Assembly (NCBI GenBank): GCA_040510375.1 | Contig: JBEVJC010000012.1 | Span: forward strand, 1 to 64,000 | DNA length: 64,000 nt | Source of the DNA: JBEVJC01 sp040510375 | GTDB lineage: Bacteria > Bacteroidota > Bacteroidia > Chitinophagales > Chitinophagaceae | Reading direction: 5' to 3' | Part shown: positions 8,075 to 14,656 of the stretch, in pieces | Layout: every line of letters begins with the position of its first letter | Position numbering within the stretch: position 1 is the stretch's first letter | Position numbers and translations under genes: made by a program | Notes under the pieces: model-generated | Database searches by the model: none | What the model was told of the DNA's origin: nothing | Seen by the model: the letters and a program-made list of their open reading frames with translations, nothing else

Positions 8075-8629
8075 ATGGCAAACATTGAAACCAATCCCGG
8101 GGCCGCAAAAAAATGTGGCGTGACACCGATGAAAAAATCAGCCGTAAAAATCGATATGACTCCCATGGTGGATCTGGGATTCCTGTTGATTACATTCTTT
8201 GTGTTTACATCAACGCTTACCAATCCCTCAAGCCTGCCGTTAATAATGCCGAAGGAACAGGAAGGGAACGAAATGCCGCTGGGCGAATCACGTGCAATGA
8301 CGGTCCTGGTGGAAGGGGAGGCGATTTATTATTATATGGGAAACTGGGAGCAGGCTAAAAAGGAAGGTCGGGTGGTCCGGACAACCCTCGACGCAAGGAC
8401 AGGGATCCGTAATATCATAATACAGAAAAAAGCCTTCCTGGAACAGGCGGGACTGGATAGCCTGGGAAAGGACGGACTGATGTTGCTTATTAAGGCAGGT
8501 CCGGAAGCAAATTATAAAACCGTTATCGACCTGCTCGATGAAACACTGATCAGCGATTTGAAACGGCACGCGCTGATCAGGATTGACCCCGAAGAACTGG
8601 AGTTTATCCGGTCAGGGAATGGTGGATAG
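8075..8629 (+). CDS. ExbD/TolR-family biopolymer transport protein
   Basis: The start at 8075 (MANIETNPG) is preferred over a GTG/TTG-type extension from 8033. The 184-residue product has the ExbD layout: a short cytoplasmic tail, one transmembrane helix at about residues 32-52 that begins with DMTPMVDLGFLLITFFVF and contains the proton-channel Asp (VDLGFLL), then a periplasmic domain. ExbD works with ExbB and TonB to energise outer-membrane transport, but no exbB or tonB gene lies beside it, so it must pair with components encoded elsewhere. The last 18 codons are the template of a tandem repeat that runs on for five more copies downstream. Confidence 0.88.
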   Translation: MANIETNPGAAKKCGVTPMKKSAVKIDMTPMVDLGFLLITFFVFTSTLTNPSSLPLIMPKEQEGNEMPLGESRAMTVLVEGEAIYYYMGNWEQAKKEGRVVRTTLDARTGIRNIIIQKKAFLEQAGLDSLGKDGLMLLIKAGPEANYKTVIDLLDETLISDLKRHALIRIDPEELEFIRSGNGG

Positions 8630-8876
8630 GGGTGTATAATCAGGATTGACCCCGAAGAACCGGAGTTTATCCGGACAGGGGTGGTGGATAGGGGTGTATA
8701 ATCAGGATTGACCTCGAAGAACCGGAGTTTATCCAGAAAGGGGTGGTGGATAGGAGTGTATAATCAGGATTGACCCCGAAGAACAGGAGTTTATCCGGAC
8801 AGGGGTGGTGGATAGGGGTGTACGATCAGGATTGACCCGGAAGAACTGGTGATAATCCGGTCCGGGATCGGTGGGA
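8576..8876 (+). repeat. tandem array copied from the 3' end of exbD (62-63 bp unit, five copies)
   Basis: Copies start at 8576, 8639, 8701, 8763 and 8825. Copy 1 is the real end of exbD (IRIDPEELEFIRSGNGG then TAG). Copies 2 and 3 would read IRIDPEEPEFIRTGVVDRGV-stop and IRIDLEEPEFIQKGVVDRSV-stop; copy 4 is similar but lost the stop. Copy 5 reads IRIDPEELVIIRSGIGG, closer to copy 1 than the middle ones are. There are no spacers between units, so it is not a CRISPR array. From 8877 to 9004 I see nothing further. Confidence 0.95.
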
Positions 8877-9004
8877 TGTGTTTGAGGGGAAGGCGCCAAG
8901 GGATCGGGGAATGCCGGAATCAACCGTTCAACCCTTTGAGGAACCGCTTAAAAATTCTCGAATATTTATTTTCAATCAATGCGGACATCATAAAAACCGC
9001 ATCC

Positions 9005-9027
9005 AACGGGCTTTTCAGCCCGTTTTT
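9005..9027 (+). terminator. intrinsic terminator downstream of exbD and its repeat array
   Basis: AACGGGCT (9005-9012) pairs perfectly with AGCCCGTT (9017-9024) over a TTTC loop, followed by TTT. It is about 375 bases after the exbD stop, so an exbD transcript would carry the whole repeat array in its 3' UTR. Confidence 0.82.
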
Positions 9028-9061
9028 CCGTTACGGGTTATGGGTATTACTATGAAAAATA

Positions 9062-9104
9062 TGGTACTTTGTTTTGCATAGTACCAAATATCACCTTATC
9101 TTTA
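9062..9104 (+). promoter_or_regulatory. padR-pspC promoter with overlapping inverted-repeat operator
   Basis: TGGTACT (9062-9068) and AGTACCA (9080-9086) form a perfect inverted repeat with an 11-base spacer. Inside the spacer is TTTG (9073-9076), which is 20 bases before TATCTTTA (9097-9104), a one-mismatch TAnnTTTG element: a fitting -33/-7 pair. A dimeric repressor on the inverted repeat would cover the -33 element. PadR proteins are dimers that commonly repress their own operon, so the first gene of the unit is the natural ligand. Confidence 0.75.
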
Positions 9105-9129
9105 ATCTGTCAAACGAAAAACAGAATTT

Positions 9130-9477
9130 ATGAATATTGAAAATACACAGAGCCAGATGCGGAAGGGAATCCTGGAGTTCTGTATTCTTTCCATAATCCG
9201 TCGCGGGGAAGCTTACCCGAGTGATATTGTGGAAGAAATGCGGACCGCCGGCCTCCAGATCCTGGAGGGTACCCTTTATCCACTTCTCACCCGACTCAAA
9301 AACGCAGAAATGCTGACGTACCGCTGGGTGGAAAGTAATTCAGGCCCACCCCGCAAATACTTTCTCCTCACTGAAAAAGGCGAAAGTTTTTATAAGGAAC
9401 TGGAACAGACCTGGTCGGAACTGTCCAATGGCGTAAATGCACTGACCTTTAAAAACGACCAACCACTTAACCAATAA
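9130..9477 (+). CDS. PadR-family transcriptional regulator
   Basis: A 115-residue winged-helix protein: helix-turn-helix in LEFCILSIIRRGEAYPSDIV, wing with GTLYPLLTRLKNAEMLTYRW and the PPRKYFLLTEKG strand that marks PadR. The C-terminal dimerisation helix is short, as in the small PadR subfamily. It is the first gene of a two-gene unit with the PspC-domain membrane protein 40 bases downstream and has an inverted-repeat operator over its own promoter. Likely role: repression of the unit until an envelope signal is sensed; the signal is not visible. Confidence 0.93.
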   Translation: MNIENTQSQMRKGILEFCILSIIRRGEAYPSDIVEEMRTAGLQILEGTLYPLLTRLKNAEMLTYRWVESNSGPPRKYFLLTEKGESFYKELEQTWSELSNGVNALTFKNDQPLNQ

Positions 9478-9517
9478 TACCGGCAACGGTAAAGCTTCAA
9501 CCCAAAAATTTCCAGAC

Positions 9518-11695
9518 ATGAAAAAGATCATCAACATTAACCTGAGCGGGCGGGTGATTCCCATCGAGGATTCAGCGTATGAAAAGCTGCAGGCCTATAT
9601 TGAAAGCCTCCGCCGCTACTTCGCCAGCGAAGAGGGCCGTGATGAGATCATTAATGATATCGAAAGTCGCATTGCCGAACTGATGAACGAAAAAGTACGG
9701 AAGGGCGCCAGCGCCGTTACCGAAACAGATATCGACGAGATAATCGCTTCCATGGGTCGCCCCGAGGATTTCGATGCTGAAGGTGCTGACACCGCTGATT
9801 CATCTCAATACAAACAACAGGATCAGCAACAGCAATCGCAGTCTTCCTTCCAGGCAAAACGCCCCCGCAATCGTCTTTACCGGAACACAAGCGACAAGTT
9901 CCTTGGTGGTGTATGTAGCGGACTAGCGGCATATCTTAACATTGATCCGGCGATCGTGCGTATCCTGTTCGCCATCGTAACCTTTGGCGGATTCGGCCTT
10001 GGTTTCCTGATTTATATCCTTCTCTGGATCATTCTTCCTACCAATGATCTCGAAGGATATAAAGGAAAAAGGCTGTACCGTAACCCCGATGATAAAGTGA
10101 TCGGTGGTGTTGCCGGAGGTCTTGCTGCCTATTTCAACAAGGAGACCTGGATTATCCGGCTGATCTTTGTGGCGCCCCTTGCCCTCAGCATCCTGATCAG
10201 CATTTTCCATTCCTTCACCTGGAATTACGATTTTGATTTCTTCCCCAATATCATTTTCGGTTCACTGAACGGTACGCTGTTCGTAACCTATCTGCTGCTC
10301 TGGATCGTATTACCGGAAGCAAGGACCAACTACGAAAAGATGGAAATGCGTGGTGAGACCGTGGATGTGAACAGCATTCGCCAGAATGTAAAGGATGAGA
10401 TGGACAATATGAAGGATAAAATGAAGGAATGGGGTGAAGAACTGAAAGAATCAGCCCAGAACTTTTCACATAAAGCCAAAGAATTCGCCAACACACGCGG
10501 CAAAAATTTTGCGACGGAAGTTACCAGCACTGCCACCCGTGGTGGTCACGGTATCGGTCACGCCATTGGTGTACTGTTCAAAGTGTTCTTTATGTTCATT
10601 GCCGGTTCTATCGCCTTTGCACTGTTTGTTGCACTGATCGCTCTTATATTCGGTGGTGCAGCATGGTGGCCTGTAAATAATTTTATCTGGACCAGCAAAT
10701 CACAACAGCTGTATGCCTGGGGTATCCTTATCTTTTTCCTTGCTGTGCCACTGATCGGACTGATCACCTGGGTCGTGAGGAGATTGCTGAAGGTCCGTTC
10801 AAAAAACAGTTATCTCGGATGGACATTTGGTTTCCTGTGGACCCTGGGATGGGTGGCACTCATCCTCTTCGTGACAAGTATCACCAATGATTTCCGTAAT
10901 AAGGAATCGGTAGAAGAGTACATTGCTGTTACCCAGCCTGCACAGGGAAAAATGATCCTTGAGGTTTCAGATCCCATCCTGTACAACAACAGTAATTTTA
11001 TGTGGAGCGACGATACCGGTGAAGGGTTTTCACTGACCGAAGACACCCTCAAGCTTTCACATGTGAATATAAGTTTTGATAAAAGCAATGACGGACTGTA
11101 TCATGTAACCCTTACCAAATATGCCTTTGGTGATAACAGGGCCGAAGCAATTGCAAGAGCTGAAAGAGTCCGTTATAAAGTCCGTTCAGTTGATAGCCTG
11201 CTTGACCTTGGAAATGGTTTCGGGATCGATCGCGACAGCAAGTACCGCGGACAACATATCGAAGTAGTGATCCAGGTACCTGTGGGCAAAAAAATCCGGT
11301 TTGATGAATCGGTGCATCAAAAGCTTAGCAATATTGAGATCGACTGGCCCCGTGGAAGAAGATCCAACCGCAGACGCGACTTTCATTTCGAACGCCGGTT
11401 TGACTGGCAGGCGAACACCGATTATACCATGGATGATAAAGGCGACCTGGTAGATGAAAGAGGAAAGGCGGTTTCATCAGATGCTCCGGTGCCGTCCAGG
11501 GGAACTTACCGTTATAATGAGAACGAACAAACCCTGGAAGAACGCGAACGTATCTGGAAAGAAGAAGGTGAGCGCATCCGGCGGGAGAAAAAACAAACCA
11601 ACGATACCACCCAGGATGAATCATTGGATGATGAGGAAGAGGTCGCTGCTTACGGATGGCAATCACCCGTCAGCACCCTGGTCAAGTTTTTCTAA
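9518..11695 (+). CDS. PspC-domain envelope-stress membrane protein
   Basis: A 725-residue protein. Residues 1-90 form an alpha/beta domain with a SHOCT-like helical tail (ESLRRYFASEEGRDEIINDI, then DIDEIIASMGRPEDF). Two PspC domains follow at about 115-175 (LYRNTSDKFLGGVCSGLAAY) and 185-270 (LYRNPDDKVIGGVAGGLAAY), each with hydrophobic helices. An amphipathic Lys/Glu-rich segment comes next (290-330), then three membrane helices (about 350-455), and a C-terminal soluble domain with a charged tail. PspC proteins belong to the phage-shock envelope response; the padR-pspC pairing is common in Bacteroidota. A hairpin terminator closes the unit. Confidence 0.9.
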   Translation: MKKIININLSGRVIPIEDSAYEKLQAYIESLRRYFASEEGRDEIINDIESRIAELMNEKVRKGASAVTETDIDEIIASMGRPEDFDAEGADTADSSQYKQQDQQQQSQSSFQAKRPRNRLYRNTSDKFLGGVCSGLAAYLNIDPAIVRILFAIVTFGGFGLGFLIYILLWIILPTNDLEGYKGKRLYRNPDDKVIGGVAGGLAAYFNKETWIIRLIFVAPLALSILISIFHSFTWNYDFDFFPNIIFGSLNGTLFVTYLLLWIVLPEARTNYEKMEMRGETVDVNSIRQNVKDEMDNMKDKMKEWGEELKESAQNFSHKAKEFANTRGKNFATEVTSTATRGGHGIGHAIGVLFKVFFMFIAGSIAFALFVALIALIFGGAAWWPVNNFIWTSKSQQLYAWGILIFFLAVPLIGLITWVVRRLLKVRSKNSYLGWTFGFLWTLGWVALILFVTSITNDFRNKESVEEYIAVTQPAQGKMILEVSDPILYNNSNFMWSDDTGEGFSLTEDTLKLSHVNISFDKSNDGLYHVTLTKYAFGDNRAEAIARAERVRYKVRSVDSLLDLGNGFGIDRDSKYRGQHIEVVIQVPVGKKIRFDESVHQKLSNIEIDWPRGRRSNRRRDFHFERRFDWQANTDYTMDDKGDLVDERGKAVSSDAPVPSRGTYRYNENEQTLEERERIWKEEGERIRREKKQTNDTTQDESLDDEEEVAAYGWQSPVSTLVKFF

Positions 11696-11734
11696 ACCTG
11701 GTTGAAGCTGTTCCATTAACCCGGAACCAATAGG

Positions 11735-11756
11735 AGCCCCTGAAGAGGGGCTTTTG
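11735..11756 (+). terminator. intrinsic terminator of padR-pspC
   Basis: AGCCCCT (11735-11741) pairs with AGGGGCT (11746-11752) over a GAAG loop and runs into TTT. It lies 40 bases after the pspC-type gene. Confidence 0.85.
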
Positions 11757-11796
11757 TTGTTTAATAAGGCAATGTTGCCAATGTTAAATCATCAAC

Positions 11797-11842
11797 TTCA
11801 TTACGTAATGAATCAGGGAGAACAATCCTTCCCGTACATTTG
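11797..11842 (+). promoter_or_regulatory. gcvT promoter with 16-bp palindrome
   Basis: TTCATTACGTAATGAA (11797-11812) is a perfect 16-bp palindrome. It ends 22 bases before TACATTTG (11835-11842), an exact TAnnTTTG element, so it covers the -33 region. The gcvT ATG is 18 bases after that element. The palindrome is a plausible operator; the protein that binds it is unknown. Confidence 0.65.
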
Positions 11843-11860
11843 CACGATCAAAAATCACCA

Positions 11861-12958
11861 ATGAAAAATACAGCCCTTACCCGTACACATATTGGAGCCG
11901 GTGCTAAAATGGTTCCCTTCGCCGGATATAATATGCCTGTCAGTTATACAGGTATCAATGACGAACACGCAGCAGTCCGCAAAAACGCCGGTGTATTCGA
12001 TGTCAGCCATATGGGAGAATTTATCATTAAAGGCGAACATGCCCTGAACCTGATCCAGCGGGTTACTACCAATGATGCGTCCAAACTGAAGTCCGGACAG
12101 GCCCAGTACAGCTGCCTTCCCAATAAGGACGGCGGTATTGTGGATGACCTTCTCGTTTATTGTATTGAAGAAAACAAGACCTATATGCTGGTGGTCAACG
12201 CATCCAATATTGAAAAGGACTGGGATTGGATCAGCCAGTTCAACACCAATGGAGTGGAGATGCACAATATCTCTGACAAAACAGGATTGCTGGCGGTGCA
12301 GGGTCCCAATGCAACACGCATCCTGCAACCCCTGACCGAGATCGATCTTATGAACATGCCCTATTACACTTTTGCAAAGGGTCGTTTTGCCGGAGTGGAA
12401 AATGTGCTGGTGAGCGCTACCGGTTACACAGGTGCTGGTGGTGTAGAGATTTATTTCCCGGTCGAAAGTGCAGACGAGAATAACAACGCAGTAAAAATCT
12501 GGAACGCCATTTTCGAAGTTGGCGCAGCGGATAATATTAAACCGGCAGGTCTTGGAGCACGCGACACACTGCGTCTTGAAATGGGTTATTGCCTCTACGG
12601 TAATGATATCGACGATAGTACTTCGCCCCTGGAAGCAGGCCTGGGCTGGATCACAAAGTTCAGCAAGGATTTTACCAACCGTGCTTTTTTTGAAGAACAG
12701 AAAAAAGCAGGCCTCAAACGTAAACTCGTCGGATTTGAAATGGTTGATAAAGGCATCCCCCGTCACGACTATGAAATTGCCGATTCAGAGGGTAATGCAA
12801 TCGGTGTTGTTACATCGGGTACACAGTCGCCCAGCCTGGGTAAGGCCATCGGAATGGGGTATGTAAACACCTCTTTTGCATCGATAGGAACCCCTATCTT
12901 TATAAAGGTCCGGGAGAAACTGCTCCAGGCAACGGTTGCCAAACTGCCTTTTGCATGA
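11861..12958 (+). CDS. gcvT: aminomethyltransferase (glycine cleavage system T protein)
   Basis: A 365-residue T protein that passes the aminomethyl carbon of glycine from the H protein to tetrahydrofolate, releasing ammonia. Family hallmarks: PFAGYNMPVSYTG near the N-terminus, GVFDVSHMGEF, VTTNDASKL, the Asp-containing PNKDGGIVDDLLVY, GYTGAGGVEIY, and RDTLRLEMGYCLYGNDID followed by SPLEAGLGW. These are the T-protein sequences, not those of the related YgfZ. The ATG at 11861 begins MKNTALTRTHIGAGAKMVPF and sits just after a strong -7 element; an upstream in-frame extension is not needed. gcvH and gcvP are not in the window, so the system is dispersed. Confidence 0.96.
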   Translation: MKNTALTRTHIGAGAKMVPFAGYNMPVSYTGINDEHAAVRKNAGVFDVSHMGEFIIKGEHALNLIQRVTTNDASKLKSGQAQYSCLPNKDGGIVDDLLVYCIEENKTYMLVVNASNIEKDWDWISQFNTNGVEMHNISDKTGLLAVQGPNATRILQPLTEIDLMNMPYYTFAKGRFAGVENVLVSATGYTGAGGVEIYFPVESADENNNAVKIWNAIFEVGAADNIKPAGLGARDTLRLEMGYCLYGNDIDDSTSPLEAGLGWITKFSKDFTNRAFFEEQKKAGLKRKLVGFEMVDKGIPRHDYEIADSEGNAIGVVTSGTQSPSLGKAIGMGYVNTSFASIGTPIFIKVREKLLQATVAKLPFA

Positions 12959-12999
12959 TCTTTGCGTGGAACCACTGAAAACCAACTAAACCTGCTTTC

Positions 13000-13476
13000 A
13001 TGCCCAGTATCCACCTGACTACATTTATTGCCGCGCCGGTCGAGCGGGTGTTCGACCTGGCCCGCAGTATTGATCTCCACAAATATTCCATGACCCGTTA
13101 TAAAGAAGAAGCGGTGGCAGGCATCCGTTTCGGCCTGATTGAAAAGGATGAAACGGTTACCTGGAAAGCCAGGCATTTTTTCAAAACCAGGTACCTCCGG
13201 ACAAAGATTACCGCAATGGACCGCCCCTCGGGCTTTACCGACGAACAGGAAGACGGCGATTTCCGGTCCCTTAAACATAAACATCATTTCAAGCCCTGTG
13301 ATAACGGCACAATAATGATCGACGAGTTTGAATTTGAAACCCCCTATGGGGCCATGGGCAAGGGTTTGAATAGACTGTACCTGCTGCGTTATATGAAGAA
13401 ACTGCTGGTTAACCGCAACCAGACGATTAAATCGTTCGCGGAAACGGACCAATGGAAGAAGATCCTCAATAAGTAG
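13000..13476 (+). CDS. SRPBCC-fold (START-like) protein
   Basis: A 158-residue single-domain protein of the helix-grip SRPBCC superfamily. It begins PSIHLTTFIAAPVERVFDLA, the first strand and helix of polyketide-cyclase/ligand-binding members, and ends with the long C-terminal helix (YMKKLLVNRNQTIKSFAE). These folds bind hydrophobic ligands; the ligand here is unknown. It follows gcvT by 41 bases with no terminator in between and may be co-transcribed. Its tail (DQWKKILNK-stop) is repeated twice in the following spacer. Confidence 0.85.
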   Translation: MPSIHLTTFIAAPVERVFDLARSIDLHKYSMTRYKEEAVAGIRFGLIEKDETVTWKARHFFKTRYLRTKITAMDRPSGFTDEQEDGDFRSLKHKHHFKPCDNGTIMIDEFEFETPYGAMGKGLNRLYLLRYMKKLLVNRNQTIKSFAETDQWKKILNK

Positions 13477-13638
13477 AGTTAGAAGCAACTCAGCCCAAAA
13501 GATCCTGGATTAGGAACCGGCGGCATGATCGATTGAAAAAAGATATGCAATAAGTAATGTGAGACCCGGGCCAGCGGAAAAGATCCCCGACAAGGAACAA
13601 GCGGCATAATCGATCGAAAAAATATCCTCAATAAGTAA
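13450..13638 (+). repeat. tandem copies of the 3' end of the SRPBCC gene (81-bp period)
   Basis: Stop codons end at 13476, 13557 and 13638, exactly 81 bases apart, and stay in one frame. The real tail reads DQWKKILNK-stop; copy 2 reads D-stop-KKICNK-stop; copy 3 reads DRKNILNK-stop. Copies 2 and 3 share KDPxxGTxGxIDxKxIxNK. Neither copy follows a start codon with a sensible context, so they are untranslated relics or a 3' UTR element. Confidence 0.9.
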
Positions 13639-13679
13639 TCCGGGAGTCGGCAGGGTCGCCGCATTTGTTTTCATTCCTT

Positions 13680-13687
13680 TAATTTTG
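13680..13687 (+). promoter_or_regulatory. -7 promoter element for comB
   Basis: TAATTTTG is an exact TAnnTTTG match 12 bases before the ATG at 13700, implying a nearly leaderless transcript. A TTTG sits at 13664-13667, closer than the usual -33 spacing. Confidence 0.55.
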
Positions 13688-13699
13688 CCGCCATTAGTT

Positions 13700-14431
13700 A
13701 TGAATAACAAACCCTCCCTGCATACCTCACTGTCGCCTGCACTGCTCAACCTCTATGAACTGAATAATGCAGTGGTAGTGGTGATCGATGTGTTCCGTGC
13801 AACTTCCACCATCGCTTCAGCATTGTACAATGGCGCCAAATGTGTTATCCCCGTTGACTCCGTTCCAAAAGCTATTGAGATCAGCCGTAATATTGATGGC
13901 ATCGCTGCTGGTGAACGTGATGGTAAGATCGCCGACGGATTGTTACATGGTAATTCACCACTTGAATATAACCGCGAATTTATAGAGAATAAAACCCTGG
14001 TACTGACAACCACCAATGGTACACGGCTGTTGCATATGGCACTGGAACGTGGTGCCGATACGATTGTTTCCGGATCATTCCCCAACCTGGGCGCGATATG
14101 CGAATACCTGGTGGCGGAGAATAAAGATGTGGTACTGGGTTGCGCGGGCTGGAAAGACCGGTTCAACCTGGAGGACACTCTTTTTGCCGGCGCAGTGATT
14201 AGCCAGGTAAAAAAACATTTTACGATCCACTGCGACAGCTCACTGATGGCCGAATCGATGTATCTTAAAAACAGGAATAACCTGATTGGTGCGGCTAAAA
14301 AATTCACTCATTATCATCGTCTTGTAGAACGTTTTGGGCTGATCGATGACATCGAATTCTGCCTCACAGAAAATATCGCCAATGTGCTGCCGGTATATCA
14401 TGAAGGAAAACTGGTAATCCCCACAAAATAG
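13700..14431 (+). CDS. comB: 2-phosphosulfolactate phosphatase family (ComB)
   Basis: A 243-residue ComB-family protein. Hallmarks are VVVIDVFRATST with the catalytic acidic residues, the GERDGKIADGLLHGNSPLEY block, LTTTNGTRLLHMA and GCAGWKDRFNLEDTLFAG. ComB removes phosphate from 2-phosphosulfolactate in the coenzyme M or sulfolactate routes; bacteria without coenzyme M also carry it, and its true substrate there is often unproven. The ATG at 13700 was chosen over a TTG at 13685, which lies inside the promoter element. It stands alone between two spacers. Confidence 0.92.
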   Translation: MNNKPSLHTSLSPALLNLYELNNAVVVVIDVFRATSTIASALYNGAKCVIPVDSVPKAIEISRNIDGIAAGERDGKIADGLLHGNSPLEYNREFIENKTLVLTTTNGTRLLHMALERGADTIVSGSFPNLGAICEYLVAENKDVVLGCAGWKDRFNLEDTLFAGAVISQVKKHFTIHCDSSLMAESMYLKNRNNLIGAAKKFTHYHRLVERFGLIDDIEFCLTENIANVLPVYHEGKLVIPTK

Positions 14432-14525
14432 CGGGCAAAACTATACAAGATAATTCTTTTTTCCGGCTCCTGGAACACGCAAAAAATTTGGTTCAATTTT
14501 CAAGGAAATGCCATCCACTTTCCTT

Positions 14526-14533
14526 TAGATTTG
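14526..14533 (+). promoter_or_regulatory. possible -7 element for the SNF2 gene
   Basis: TAGATTTG matches TAnnTTTG and would leave a leader of about 115 bases before the SNF2 ATG at 14657. The leader contains short palindromes (GGCCATTGGCC near 14552 and CCACCGGTGG near 14617). No paired -33 element is clear. Confidence 0.4.
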
Positions 14534-14656
14534 CCGGTTGTCCCTTTGTGAGCGGCCATTGGCCATGATCCGGCGGGAGGTATTTTTCCTTTCCGGAAGA
14601 TCAAAACTCACACCGCCACCGGTGGGGCAGCAGTTTTTGTACATCAAAAAAGAAGA

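Noticed and set aside
8576..8876. CRISPR-like array
   Set aside because: Units are directly adjacent with no unique spacers, are derived from the exbD tail, and no cas genes are present.
8849..9055. Plus-strand frame of 68 codons (MIIRSGIGGMCLRG...)
   Set aside because: Starts inside the last repeat unit and ends after the terminator; no domain or promoter.
11855..12766. Minus-strand open frame of 303 codons across gcvT
   Set aside because: Antisense shadow of a highly conserved gene; its translation is Cys/His-rich without family motifs.
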